A stretch of DNA of 64,000 nucleotides from an uncultured Eubacteriales bacterium (GCA_934546935.1 CAKTEH010000004.1:62001-126000), one strand, 5' to 3'; positions 8,971 through 17,901 are shown, numbered from the stretch's first letter. Made by a program: numbers and translations. The notes: generated from the sequence alone by a model not told the origin.

Positions 8971-10256
8971 GCCTGTCCCTCCCTACGGGTAAGGGCGCTT
9001 CGGGCGTGTCCCTCCAGCCCCTCCGCGCGAGCCATGCGGGCGATGTCCTCACTGGCTGCAGCAAGGGCTTCGGAGGTATAATAAGTAAACTGCATTTTTT
9101 TAACGAAATCATCTACCGACAAAGGGCTGGAAAAACGTGCGGTACCGGAGGTCGGCAGCGTATGGTTGGGCCCTGCAAGATAATCGCCCAAAGCCTCCGG
9201 GCAGCTCCGCCCGAGGAAGACCGAACCGGCGTTTTTTATCTGGTCAAGCCAGTCAAAAGGCGCGTCGAGACAAAGCTCAAGATGCTCAGGCGCCAGATCA
9301 TTGGAAACCCGGATCGCTGTTTCAATATCGGGGACCAGGATAATTTTCCCATTTGCTTCGATAGAGGCCCGCGCGATCTCCCGGCGGGGGAGCGCGGCGA
9401 GCTGCCGCTCGAGCTCCGGGATGACGGCTTCCGCTAAAGTGCGGGAATTGGTGATGAGGACGGCGCTTGCGCTGCGGTCGTGCTCTGCCTGGGACAAAAG
9501 ATCCGCCGCGACACAGGCCGGATTGGAAATGCCGTCGGCAATAATCAGGATTTCGCTGGGTCCGGCAATCATGTCAATGGCAACCTGCCCGAAAACCTGC
9601 CGTTTCGCTTCCGCAACATAAATATTCCCGGGACCGACAATTTTGTCGGCGCGCGGGACGCTTTCCGTGCCAAAGGCTGCGGCGGCAATCGCCTGCGCGC
9701 CGCCGATGGTAAAAATCCGGTCGGCGCCGGCGATCCTCGCTGCGGCGGCAATCGCCGGGTTTAACCCATCCGGCGCCGGCGGCGTCAGTACCAGGATTTC
9801 GCGGACGCCGGCAAGCTTTGCGGGTATGATATTCATTAAAAGGGTGGAGGAAAGCGGCGCCGTTCCGCCGGGGACATAGATGGCAACCCGGTCGATCGGG
9901 AGCACTTTTTGCCCAAGAATCACGCCAGGCGTGTCATTGAGGATGTAACTTGTGCGGATCTGGCGGGCATGATAGGCACGGATATTCTCCACAGCCTTTT
10001 CCATCGACGCGATCAGCTGTACGTCAGCCTTTGCATAAGCTGCGTCGATTTCTTCCGGGCGCAGCTCCAGGTTTTTCAGACGGACACCGTCGAACGCTTC
10101 CGTATAACGGATCAGCGCATCGTCGCCGTTGTTGCGCACGTCTGCAATAATACCCGCGACACGGGCTGCAATATTGGCTTTTTCTTCTTTCCTGGACAGT
10201 ATGCCGGAATTTTCCAGCTCTTCATATTGATAAATTCGGATCATAGCATTCTCCAT
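8967..10256 (-). CDS. hisD: Histidinol dehydrogenase
   Basis: Zinc enzyme that oxidises histidinol to histidine with two NAD. The family signature region is present: AGPSEILIIAD, AADLLSQAEHD with the metal-binding residues, and later GPNHTLPTSG. 429 residues. The ATG at 10256 overlaps the hisG stop as TAATG. A second in-frame ATG at 10244 (giving MIRIYQYEE) is also possible. Confidence 0.96.
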   Translation of the reverse strand: MENAMIRIYQYEELENSGILSRKEEKANIAARVAGIIADVRNNGDDALIRYTEAFDGVRLKNLELRPEEIDAAYAKADVQLIASMEKAVENIRAYHARQIRTSYILNDTPGVILGQKVLPIDRVAIYVPGGTAPLSSTLLMNIIPAKLAGVREILVLTPPAPDGLNPAIAAAARIAGADRIFTIGGAQAIAAAAFGTESVPRADKIVGPGNIYVAEAKRQVFGQVAIDMIAGPSEILIIADGISNPACVAADLLSQAEHDRSASAVLITNSRTLAEAVIPELERQLAALPRREIARASIEANGKIILVPDIETAIRVSNDLAPEHLELCLDAPFDWLDQIKNAGSVFLGRSCPEALGDYLAGPNHTLPTSGTARFSSPLSVDDFVKKMQFTYYTSEALAAASEDIARMARAEGLEGHARSALTRREGQA

Positions 10257-10891
10257 TATTCTTTGTCAAGCATCTGGATCAGGGAAGAAAGCAATCTTTC
10301 AATTGCTCCATTTTTAAATTTGAAGCTTGCCTTATTGGCGATCAGCCGGGCGCTGATCGGAAGGATTTCCGAAAAAACCTCCAAGTCATTTTCACGCAGC
10401 GTCGTCCCTGTTTCGACGATGTCCACAATGACGTCGGACAACCCCAGGATCGGTGCAATCTCAATGGAACCATTTAAGTGAATAATCTCGATGTCCCGGC
10501 TCAGGGAAGCGTAATACTGGGAGGCGATATGCGGGAATTTTGTTGCCACACGAAGGGTACGTTCTGTCGGATCCCGGAAATCTTTTTTTGCCGCGACGGC
10601 CATACGGCACCGGCCGATGCCAAGATCCAGCAGCTCATACAAATCCGGGGTATACTCCAGAAGAATATCGCGTCCTGCTACCCCAATATCCGCTGCACCG
10701 CGTTCTACATAAACGGCGACATCCGAGGGTTTTGCCCAAAAATACCGCACGCCGTTTTCTTCGTTTTCAAAGATTAGCCGGCGCCCCGGTTCCAGGATGG
10801 ACGGACAGGCAAATCCCGCATTGGAAAACTGTGCGTAAACCTGGTCGCCCAACCGGCCTTTTGGCAACGCAATATTTAAATATTCCTTCAT
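10256..10891 (-). CDS. hisG: ATP phosphoribosyltransferase, short catalytic subunit
   Basis: First committed step of histidine synthesis, joining ATP and PRPP. The 211-residue length marks the short form, which lacks the C-terminal feedback domain and needs HisZ as regulatory partner; HisZ is encoded directly upstream. The conserved IALPKGRLG is at residues 7-15, and the PRPP loop region contains DIVETGTTLRENDL. Confidence 0.95.
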   Translation of the reverse strand: MKEYLNIALPKGRLGDQVYAQFSNAGFACPSILEPGRRLIFENEENGVRYFWAKPSDVAVYVERGAADIGVAGRDILLEYTPDLYELLDLGIGRCRMAVAAKKDFRDPTERTLRVATKFPHIASQYYASLSRDIEIIHLNGSIEIAPILGLSDVIVDIVETGTTLRENDLEVFSEILPISARLIANKASFKFKNGAIERLLSSLIQMLDKE

Positions 10892-11997
10892 TCTGCACCT
10901 CCGGAGCGCAGGTCAATGATATTGCCTGCCTGTATTTTATCAGGTATCGCCCGTGCAGACAAGACCTTTGCGCCTTTTTGCGTATGTCTTTCCACCTCGC
11001 CGACCAGCTTTGCAAGCGGTGTCTGTGCGTCGTACAGGATCAGAACGTCTACGTCTGTACCGCATAGAACGGGCGAGAGCTGATCGAGCGCGTCAAGATA
11101 CACTGCAAAACCAATTGCGCGTGCCTGCCTGCCCATTTTTTGCACCAGGCGGTCGTACTGCCCTCCAGAGAGCACTTGGGTAGCGATGCCTTTGATAAAG
11201 CCCTGGAAAACCAGGCCGTTATAATAATTTAAATCGTTGACCAGGGAAAAATCAATCCGGACATTTTTTTCCAGCCCCTGTGCCTGCAGCGCCTGGAATA
11301 CCTGTTCAAGCTCGCTGAGCGCAGCAGCGGTCTTTTGCGTACTGCACAGTGGTACCAGTGCGGCGAGGACTTTTTTCATATCGCCGTAAACCAACACCAG
11401 CGCGCACAATGCCTCCAGCAGCTGCTGCGTCAGGTTGAAACGCATACCCAGCCGGCGCAGCTCGGAAATATTCTTCTCGCGGATGTATTGCAGGATTTCC
11501 GGATAATGTTCCGGCGCAACTGAAAGCATTTCCAGAACTCCGGAGATCAGGCCAAGATGGGAGATATCCAATACGTAATCTGCACTCACCAGCGCCAGGC
11601 TTTTTGCTGCAAGGGAGATAACCTCGCACATGTTATAAATATCCACATCCCCAATGCATTCGAGTCCCGTCTGCATCAGTTCGCGGAAAGAAGGCCCGTT
11701 CTTCCCACACCGGAAGACGTTTTCCTGATAATAGAGTTTACTGACTGTCCCTGGAGATCCCGTTGTGTTTTTTATAATCGAAATGGTAACGTCCGGTTTC
11801 AGGGCCAAAAGCGTACCGTCGGTATCGGTAAAGGTGATCATGCGGTCGCTTACCAGGAAGTCACGATTGCGGATGTAAAGGTCATACCGTTCGAAACGGC
11901 TCATTTTAAAACGCTGGTAGCCATACTGGTCGAAAAGGCGGCGCATCTGAAAAACTGCGCGTTCTTCAATCCGGTAGCTTTGTAAATTGAGATCCAT
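10888..11997 (-). CDS. hisZ: ATP phosphoribosyltransferase regulatory subunit
   Basis: A histidyl-tRNA-synthetase-like protein without synthetase activity that forms the allosteric complex with short HisG. The class II synthetase core is recognisable (ALKPDVTISIIKN, then YYQENVFR), and the length of 369 residues suits HisZ and not HisS. It is the first gene of the operon. The ATG at 11997 has GAGGGG 7 bases upstream, 29 bases from the operator repeat in the promoter. It overlaps hisG by 4 bases. Confidence 0.93.
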   Translation of the reverse strand: MDLNLQSYRIEERAVFQMRRLFDQYGYQRFKMSRFERYDLYIRNRDFLVSDRMITFTDTDGTLLALKPDVTISIIKNTTGSPGTVSKLYYQENVFRCGKNGPSFRELMQTGLECIGDVDIYNMCEVISLAAKSLALVSADYVLDISHLGLISGVLEMLSVAPEHYPEILQYIREKNISELRRLGMRFNLTQQLLEALCALVLVYGDMKKVLAALVPLCSTQKTAAALSELEQVFQALQAQGLEKNVRIDFSLVNDLNYYNGLVFQGFIKGIATQVLSGGQYDRLVQKMGRQARAIGFAVYLDALDQLSPVLCGTDVDVLILYDAQTPLAKLVGEVERHTQKGAKVLSARAIPDKIQAGNIIDLRSGGAE

Positions 11998-12025
11998 GAA
12001 ATGTCCCCTCAGATAATTTATTATA

Positions 12026-12059
12026 TTATCATACTATCACATTACTATGATAAAGTCAA
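12026..12059 (-). promoter_or_regulatory. his operon promoter with an inverted-repeat operator
   Basis: On the minus strand TTGACT (12059-12054), a 17-base spacer and TAGTAT (12036-12031). An inverted repeat, TTATCATACT (12026-12035) and ACTATGATAA (12044-12053), matches in 9 of 10 positions with an 8-base centre. It fills the spacer and covers the -10 box. This is a typical repressor site. The protein is not identified; a HisR-type (TrpR-family) repressor of Firmicutes is one candidate. Confidence 0.65.
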
Positions 12060-12272
12060 TGGAAAGATCCTGCGCATATAAAAAACGGCAGACAGACGGG
12101 AAAAATGCTGGGGGAAGCATAGGATATGGGCATATTACCGAAAATCTGGCGGGTGTACATGAAGAAACTGTTTTAGGAAAAAGAATGGTTTAAGGGAAAG
12201 GCCGCGGGGTTTTTCGTATAAAACGCAAGATCAGAAAAAAGCATTTTTTGCATGATTTGGCAAAATTTACAA

Positions 12273-12301
12273 TTGACATCGGATGGAAAAGGGTCTACAC
12301 T
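12273..12301 (+). promoter_or_regulatory. Promoter of the aromatic amino-acid operon
   Basis: A perfect TTGACA (12273-12278), 17-base spacer and TACACT (12296-12301). The predicted start near 12308 lies just before the leader-peptide ribosome site at 12315. Confidence 0.7.
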
Positions 12302-12331
12302 TGACGTAGATTTTGAGGAAGGTATAGAGCA

Positions 12332-12388
12332 ATGACGAAAAATTTTGCATTTGCATACTTTTACTTTTACTTTTATTTTGAAAAGTAA
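12332..12388 (+). CDS. Phe/Tyr-rich leader peptide of the aromatic operon
   Basis: An 18-codon frame reading MTKNFAFAYFYFYFYFEK, then TAA at 12386-12388. Ten of 18 codons are Phe (six TTT) or Tyr (four). The ribosome site GAGGAAGG (12315-12322) is 9 bases upstream of the ATG, and a strong promoter precedes it. The Phe/Tyr codons 12362-12374 can pair perfectly with 12381-12393, a 13-bp hairpin that a stalled ribosome would prevent. An intrinsic terminator follows at 12458. This is the arrangement of ribosome-mediated attenuation known for pheA, pheST and trp leaders. Function is inferred from layout; the reading frame and repeats are seen directly. Confidence 0.88.
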   Translation: MTKNFAFAYFYFYFYFEK

Positions 12389-12457
12389 AAGTAAAGTTTG
12401 TTGCAAAGATTTCGGATATAAGAAGCACTTGAAAAAAGTAGAAAAGTGTAGTATCTC

Positions 12458-12490
12458 AGGCCTGCGGCAGACAAACCGCAGGCCTTTTTT
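12458..12490 (+). terminator. Attenuator terminator in the aromatic operon leader
   Basis: A perfect 10-bp GC-rich stem, AGGCCTGCGG (12458-12467) and CCGCAGGCCT (12476-12485), with an 8-base loop followed by TTTTT to 12490. It lies between the leader peptide and aroF (ribosome site and ATG at 12522). A candidate competing pairing is GTTTGTTGC (12396-12404) with GCAGACAAAC (12467-12476), 9 bp with one bulge. It would open the top of the terminator and starts only 8 bases past the leader stop codon. The competing structure is my inference. Confidence 0.85.
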
Positions 12491-12521
12491 ATCGGGAAAT
12501 TTCAGAAAAGGAGAAGTAAAA

Positions 12522-13526
12522 ATGATTGCGGTACTGAAAAAGGATACTTCGGAAAAGCAGCTTACCGGTCTGATTGAATGGCTGAAGATGATGGGGCTTG
12601 ACGTCCATATTTCCAAAGGCGAGTACCAGACAATTGTCGGGCTTATTGGCGACACCAGCCGCGTCGATATCGAGCTTTTGCAGAGTCTGGAAATTGTTGA
12701 GACGGTCAAACGGATTTCCGAACCGTTTAAAAGCGCGAACCGGAAATTCCATCCCGATGACACGATTGTAGATGTGTCCGGCGTGAAAGTTGGGGGCGGG
12801 AATTTTGTCGCCATTGCCGGTCCGTGTTCTGTCGAATCACCAGAGCAGATCTCCGCGGTGGCTGCAAGCGTAAAGGCTTCCGGCGCCTCGCTTCTGCGCG
12901 GCGGCGCATTTAAGCCGCGTACCTCGCCTTATGATTTCCAGGGCCTGAAGGCCGAAGGGATCGAGATGCTCTGTGAGGCGAAAAAGGCGACCGGACTGCC
13001 GATCGTGTCTGAAATTATCAGTATTAACTACCTTCCGCTCTTTGAAGACGTCGATCTGATCCAGGTGGGTGCACGCAATATGCAAAATTTTGAGCTTCTG
13101 CGTGAGCTTGGACGGACGAAGAAGCCGATCCTGCTCAAACGCGGGCTGGCCAATACGCTTAAGGAACTTTTAATGAGCGCAGAGTACATTATGGCTGGCG
13201 GGAACGAGCAGATTATCCTGTGTGAGCGCGGCATCCGCACTTTTGAAACCTATACAAGAAATACCCTTGACCTGTCCGCTGTGCCAATGCTGCACGAACT
13301 GACACATTTGCCGGTTATCATCGACCCAAGCCATGCCACAGGAAAGGCAAGTCTTGTGCGGCCGATGGCACTTGCTGCTACGGCGGCGGGCGCGGACGGG
13401 TTGATGATTGAGGTGCATAATAATCCGCAAAAAGCTCTGTGCGATGGACCGCAGTCGTTGACGCCGGAGCAGTTTGCAGATGTGATGGAATCGGTGCGTG
13501 CGATCCGCGCGGTGGTGGAAGGATGA
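12522..13526 (+). CDS. aroF: 3-deoxy-7-phosphoheptulonate synthase (DAHP synthase), type I-beta with N-terminal regulatory domain
   Basis: Condenses PEP and erythrose-4-phosphate, the entry step to aromatic amino acids. Residues about 1-68 form the ferredoxin-like (ACT-like) regulatory domain seen in Thermotoga-type enzymes, where it mediates Tyr/Phe inhibition. The barrel follows with GPCSVESPEQ, GGAFKPRTSPYDF, KRGLANT and IDPSHATG. 334 residues. The ATG at 12522 has AAGGAG upstream. The frame stays open further upstream only because it runs through the leader region. Confidence 0.95.
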   Translation: MIAVLKKDTSEKQLTGLIEWLKMMGLDVHISKGEYQTIVGLIGDTSRVDIELLQSLEIVETVKRISEPFKSANRKFHPDDTIVDVSGVKVGGGNFVAIAGPCSVESPEQISAVAASVKASGASLLRGGAFKPRTSPYDFQGLKAEGIEMLCEAKKATGLPIVSEIISINYLPLFEDVDLIQVGARNMQNFELLRELGRTKKPILLKRGLANTLKELLMSAEYIMAGGNEQIILCERGIRTFETYTRNTLDLSAVPMLHELTHLPVIIDPSHATGKASLVRPMALAATAAGADGLMIEVHNNPQKALCDGPQSLTPEQFADVMESVRAIRAVVEG

Positions 13527-14359
13527 CGGTCGGTATTGTTGGACTCGGGCTTATCGGCGGTTCTCTGTCGAAAGCGTATAAGGCGGCGGGGGATACAGTT
13601 TACGGTTTTGACCGCGACGCAAAGGTTATGGCGCTGGCTACGGCTGACGCTGCGGTTGACGCGGCCTTAAGCCAGGATACAGTTTGCAGGTGTGAACTGA
13701 TTTTTGTTGCGCTTTACCCCCATGCAGCTATTGCATGGCTAAAAGAAATGGCGCCGTATATTGCAAAGACTGCGGTTGTAATCGATGCCTGCGGCGTTAA
13801 GCAGGAGGTCTGCCAGGAAGGTATGGAGCTTGCCCGCCGCTTTGGCTTCCTGTTTGTCGGAGGCCATCCCATGGCGGGTACCCACCGCTCTGGGTATGCT
13901 GCATCCCGCGCGGATCTGTTTGCCGGCGCATCGATGGTGGTTGTCCCACCGGTGTTCGATGATATGGCGCTGCTTGTCCGGATCAAAGCGCTGCTTGCGC
14001 CGATGAAGCTGGGGCATATTAAGGTCTGCACTGCCAAGGTACATGATGAGATGATCGCCTATACCTCTCAGATGCCGCATATTGTTTCCAACGCCTTTGT
14101 CAAAAGCCCGTATTATGAGAATCACGAAGGCTTCAGCGGGGGAAGCTTCCGGGACTTTACCCGCGTAGCTGAATTGAATGAACATATGTGGGCGGAGCTA
14201 TGCCTTTACAACCGTGAGGTATTGATGGATGAGCTTTTGCGGCTGCAGGCGCATCTGGAGGACTATCGTACGGCATTGGAAGCGCGCGACCAGGGGGCGC
14301 TGGAGTCCCTCTTCCGGGAAGGCAGCGAACGAAAAACCGGAAAAAAGCAGGAACAATAA
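13523..14359 (+). CDS. tyrA: Prephenate dehydrogenase
   Basis: Oxidative decarboxylation of prephenate to 4-hydroxyphenylpyruvate on the tyrosine branch. The NAD-binding motif GLGLIGGSLSKA is at residues 7-18. The active-site region follows with GGHPMAGTHRSGY. 278 residues, without a C-terminal ACT domain, which is normal for short TyrA. The ATG overlaps the aroF stop (ATGA at 13523), so translation is coupled to DAHP synthase. Confidence 0.94.
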   Translation: MTVGIVGLGLIGGSLSKAYKAAGDTVYGFDRDAKVMALATADAAVDAALSQDTVCRCELIFVALYPHAAIAWLKEMAPYIAKTAVVIDACGVKQEVCQEGMELARRFGFLFVGGHPMAGTHRSGYAASRADLFAGASMVVVPPVFDDMALLVRIKALLAPMKLGHIKVCTAKVHDEMIAYTSQMPHIVSNAFVKSPYYENHEGFSGGSFRDFTRVAELNEHMWAELCLYNREVLMDELLRLQAHLEDYRTALEARDQGALESLFREGSERKTGKKQEQ

Positions 14360-14376
14360 AATCAGGAGCCAGATCT

Positions 14377-15435
14377 ATGGAAGAAATCAAAGTAAAAGCC
14401 TCTCGGGATTACCGGGTTTCCATCGGCGCGGGACTTTTTTCGCAGCTTTGTACCCGTATACCCTGCCGTACCGGTACGGCAGTTATTGTCAGCGATGAGG
14501 CAGTCGCCGCGCTCTATCTGAAAACGGTAAGCACTGTGCTGGAAGCAGGCGGCTATCGTGTACAAAGCTTTCTTGTACCGCAGGGGGAGGAAGCGAAGAG
14601 CCTTTTGTGGTATGAAAAGCTTCTTTCTTTCCTTGCAGATGCGCATGTGACGCGCTCGGATACGATTTTTGCGCTTGGCGGCGGCGTAGTAGGAGATCTT
14701 TCCGGCTTCGCTGCGTCGAGTTATCTGCGCGGCATTGCTTATGTCCAGCTGCCTACGACCCTGCTTGCGGCGGTCGATTCCTCGGTTGGCGGGAAGACGG
14801 CGATTAACCTGCCGGAGGGTAAAAACCTGGTCGGAGCATTTTATCAGCCGCATGCGGTAATTATGGATACCGATACCCTGTTCACGCTGAGTGCGGAAGT
14901 TTTTGCCGATGGATGCGCGGAAATCATAAAATACGGCGTACTGGCAGATGAAGCGCTGTTTTCTCTGCTGGCTCAGCGGGTTCTGACGGAAAACCGCCAG
15001 GATACGGCGCTTTTGGAAACGGTAATCGCGCGCTGCGTCGCGATCAAGCGGGATATTGTCGCTATGGACGAGCGGGATACCGGCGTACGGAATCTTTTGA
15101 ATCTTGGGCATACCTTTGGGCATGCAATTGAAAAATGCAGCGGTTTTTCTATCCGGCATGGACATGCCGTCGCCGCCGGGATGGCGATGGTCGGCCGGGT
15201 TGCGGCGCGGCACGGGATATGCGATGCGCAGGTGCCGGAAAAGATTGAAGCGCTACTGCGCGCTTACGGATTGCCGGTGGAAAGTAATTTTTTTCCGAAC
15301 GAGCTTCTTGCCGCATTGCGCTCCGACAAGAAAATCAGCGCAGGCGCCCTGCGTCTGATTCTCCCGGAACGTATCGGCGCCTGCCGTATGGAGGAAATCC
15401 CACTTGACGCGCTTGATGCGTATTTGTTGGGGTGA
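14377..15435 (+). CDS. aroB: 3-dehydroquinate synthase
   Basis: Second shikimate-pathway step, using NAD and a divalent metal. Visible motifs are GGGVVGDLSGFAAS for NAD binding, QLPTTLLAAVDSSVGGKTAIN, and the metal ligands in NLGHTFGHAIE and RHGHAVAAGM. 352 residues is normal. Starts 17 bases after tyrA with an AGGAG site. Confidence 0.95.
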   Translation: MEEIKVKASRDYRVSIGAGLFSQLCTRIPCRTGTAVIVSDEAVAALYLKTVSTVLEAGGYRVQSFLVPQGEEAKSLLWYEKLLSFLADAHVTRSDTIFALGGGVVGDLSGFAASSYLRGIAYVQLPTTLLAAVDSSVGGKTAINLPEGKNLVGAFYQPHAVIMDTDTLFTLSAEVFADGCAEIIKYGVLADEALFSLLAQRVLTENRQDTALLETVIARCVAIKRDIVAMDERDTGVRNLLNLGHTFGHAIEKCSGFSIRHGHAVAAGMAMVGRVAARHGICDAQVPEKIEALLRAYGLPVESNFFPNELLAALRSDKKISAGALRLILPERIGACRMEEIPLDALDAYLLG

Positions 15436-15440
15436 GTGGA

Positions 15441-16691
15441 ATGGAAATTACGCTTTTCCGTCCGGATCCGCCGGAACGCGTACAGGCGGTTTCTTCAAAA
15501 TCTGACGTGCACCGCCTGCTTATCTGCGCTGCTTTGGCCGATGCGCCGACGGTAATTTCCTGTCCTGACCGCAATGCGGATATTCTGGCGACAGTGCGTG
15601 TGCTGACGGCATTGGGCGCGGGGATTTCCTATGAAAATGGGACATATTCCGTCCTCCCGATTCAAACGCTTCCGGATGGGGAAGTGTTGCTTGACTGTGG
15701 GGAAAGCGGTTCTACGCTGCGCTTTATCCTTCCGGTCGCCGCTGCGCTTGGCGTTCCAGCCCGGCTCATCGGGCAGGGCCGGCTGCTTGCGCGGCCTATG
15801 CGGCCGCTGACGGACTGCCTGTGCGCGCATGGCGCGAAGATTTGTGCCGGAGACGACGGCATCTGGCTGCGCGGCAGGCTTGCGCCGGGATGCTATGAAA
15901 TTTCCGGAAACATTTCTTCCCAATACATTACGGGTCTTCTGCTTGCGCTTCCCCTGTTGGATGGGCCAAGCCGGATTGTATTGACTGCTCCCCTGGAAAG
16001 CGCGCCCTATGTGGATTTGACGCTTGCCGCTCTATCCCGTTTTGGGATAAGTGTTGGTGTGTCGGCCGAGGGGTATGGGATTGTTCCTGCCCGGCTGCAT
16101 ACGCCGCAGACTCTGTGCGCGCAGGGAGACTGGTCGGGCGCTGCATTCTGGCTTGCCAGCGGAGCCATTGGCCCGCATCCGGTGCGTGTGGAGGGCCTTG
16201 ATCCGGATTCCTGCCAAGGGGACCGGGAGATCTGCGGACTTTTATCGCGCTTCGGCGCGCAAGTGGAGTGGACTGACCATGCAGTAACTGTATTCCCGGC
16301 CCCGCTGCACGGTATAGAAATTCAAGCGCAGGACATCCCTGATCTGGTGCCGGTGTTGGCCGTTGTAGCGGCGGCGGCGCAGGGGGAAACGCGCATTACA
16401 GGCGCGGCACGGCTGCGGATGAAGGAAAGCGACCGTATTGAAACTGTGTGCGCTTTGCTGCGCGCCTTGGGTGGGAAGGCGGATGCGTTGGATGATGGCT
16501 TATGTATCTACGGCTGCGGATCCCTGTGCGGCGGCGTTGCCAATGGTGCAAATGACCACAGGATCGTGATGAGCGCGGCAGTTGCGGCGCTGATCTGTCA
16601 GAAGCCGTTGGTGATCCGCGGGGCGGAGGCCGTAGCAAAGTCGTATCCCGGTTTTTTTGACCTGTACCGGCAAACAGACGGGAGGAAATGA
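15441..16691 (+). CDS. aroA: 3-phosphoshikimate 1-carboxyvinyltransferase (EPSP synthase)
   Basis: Transfers enolpyruvate from PEP to shikimate-3-phosphate. Family features: VSSKSDVHRLLICAALAD near the start (the shikimate-phosphate and PEP loop), DCGESGSTLRFILP, SGNISSQYITGLLLALPL and RMKESDRIETV. About 416 residues. A GTG at 15432 overlaps the aroB stop and would add three residues; the ATG at 15441 fits the GGGGTGAG site better. The first loop has KSDVHR where many enzymes have KSxTNR, a known variation in Firmicutes sequences. Confidence 0.94.
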   Translation: MEITLFRPDPPERVQAVSSKSDVHRLLICAALADAPTVISCPDRNADILATVRVLTALGAGISYENGTYSVLPIQTLPDGEVLLDCGESGSTLRFILPVAAALGVPARLIGQGRLLARPMRPLTDCLCAHGAKICAGDDGIWLRGRLAPGCYEISGNISSQYITGLLLALPLLDGPSRIVLTAPLESAPYVDLTLAALSRFGISVGVSAEGYGIVPARLHTPQTLCAQGDWSGAAFWLASGAIGPHPVRVEGLDPDSCQGDREICGLLSRFGAQVEWTDHAVTVFPAPLHGIEIQAQDIPDLVPVLAVVAAAAQGETRITGAARLRMKESDRIETVCALLRALGGKADALDDGLCIYGCGSLCGGVANGANDHRIVMSAAVAALICQKPLVIRGAEAVAKSYPGFFDLYRQTDGRK

Positions 16692-16698
16692 GGAACGT

Positions 16699-17796
16699 AT
16701 GTCAGGAACATTTGGAAAGAAGTTAAAGATATCCATATTCGGGGAATCACACGGCCCGGCTATTGGCCTGCTTGCCGACGGGTTTCCTGCCGGGGAAAAG
16801 GTGGATTTGGAGGAGCTTTCCCGTTTTCTTGCCCGACGCAGCGCTGTTGGGAAGTCCTATGCAACCGGGCGCAAGGAAGCGGATATACCGCATTTTCTGT
16901 CCGGTTTTCTGGACGGCCGGATCCTGTCTTCTCCGCTTTGCGTAATGATTGAAAATACTGCGCAGCATTCTTCTGATTACGATAACCTGCGCGATATTCC
17001 TCGTCCCGGCCATGCTGATTATACAGCCTATTGCCGGCATGGACGGGATGTGGATCTGCGCGGGGGCGGACATTATTCCGGGCGTCTGACCGCGCCGCTG
17101 TGTGTGGCGGGAGGGATTGCGATTCAGATCCTGCACCGGCGCGGTATTGAAGTGTTTGCACATATCCATAGCCTGCATGGTATCACGGATATGCCCTTTG
17201 ATCCGATTGCTGTCGGCGCGCATGAACAGACACAGCTTGCCTGCGCCCAGCTGCCCGTGTTGGATGCGCAGGCGGGGGAAGCGATGCTTGCCGCAGTTCT
17301 CAAGGCAAAAGACAACTGCGATTCGGTTGGCGGCGTTATTGAATGCGCGGTAACGGGCCTCGCTCCCGGAAGCTGCGGGGAACACATATTTGACGGGCTG
17401 GATGGGCACATTGCGCAGGCGTTATTTGCCGTTCCTGCTGTTAAAGGAGTGGAATTTGGGGCTGGTTTTTCCTGCGCGCAGTTGTATGGGAGCGAGAATA
17501 ACGATCCCTTCTCGGTCGGGCCTGACGGCAGGATTACCTGTACCGGCAATCATCACGGCGGCATTCTTGGTGGGATGGCCTCAGGCATGCCGGTTATCGT
17601 GCGGGCAGCAGTTAAACCGACGCCGTCAATTTACAAATGCCAGCCAAGCGTATCCATACGCGAAAACTGCGATGTGCAGCTTGAGATCAAGGGCAGGCAC
17701 GACCCATGTATTGTGCCGCGCGCTGTACCTTGTATAGAAAGCGCGGTAGCGGTGGCAGTGCTGGATGCGCTGCTGGATTCTCAGAAGGGTTTTTAA
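16699..17796 (+). CDS. aroC: Chorismate synthase
   Basis: Makes chorismate from EPSP with reduced FMN. Signature regions are GESHGPAIG at residues 15-23, RPGHADYTAY, RGGGHYSGRLTAP and later GNHHGGILGGMASG. 365 residues. The ATG at 16699 begins 8 bases after the aroA stop. The following 105-base gap before pheA is the largest in the operon and shows no convincing terminator. Confidence 0.95.
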   Translation: MSGTFGKKLKISIFGESHGPAIGLLADGFPAGEKVDLEELSRFLARRSAVGKSYATGRKEADIPHFLSGFLDGRILSSPLCVMIENTAQHSSDYDNLRDIPRPGHADYTAYCRHGRDVDLRGGGHYSGRLTAPLCVAGGIAIQILHRRGIEVFAHIHSLHGITDMPFDPIAVGAHEQTQLACAQLPVLDAQAGEAMLAAVLKAKDNCDSVGGVIECAVTGLAPGSCGEHIFDGLDGHIAQALFAVPAVKGVEFGAGFSCAQLYGSENNDPFSVGPDGRITCTGNHHGGILGGMASGMPVIVRAAVKPTPSIYKCQPSVSIRENCDVQLEIKGRHDPCIVPRAVPCIESAVAVAVLDALLDSQKGF

Positions 17797-17901
17797 GTCA
17801 GCATAAATGCAGGCCTTTGGAAAACCCGCGGGAATTGTGTTGTAAAAAAACAAGCCGAAGCTTTAACTTTATCCGAAATCATATAAAAGGTGGAAAACAG
17901 T

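Noticed and set aside
12345..12521. N-terminal extension of the DAHP synthase frame from a TTG
   Set aside because: The extension runs through the leader peptide in another frame and through the terminator. The ATG at 12522 has a good ribosome site and gives the family N-terminus.
12302..12521. T-box riboswitch upstream of aroF
   Set aside because: The T-box consensus with the AGGGTGG-type antiterminator element is absent; the leader peptide and terminator explain the region better.
12173..12814. Minus-strand open frame of 213 codons over the aro leader
   Set aside because: It is antisense to the promoter, leader and aroF start, with no ribosome site or recognisable domain.
16747..17409. 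Minus-strand open frame of 220 codons opposite aroC
   Set aside because: Shadow of the chorismate synthase gene, without start signals.
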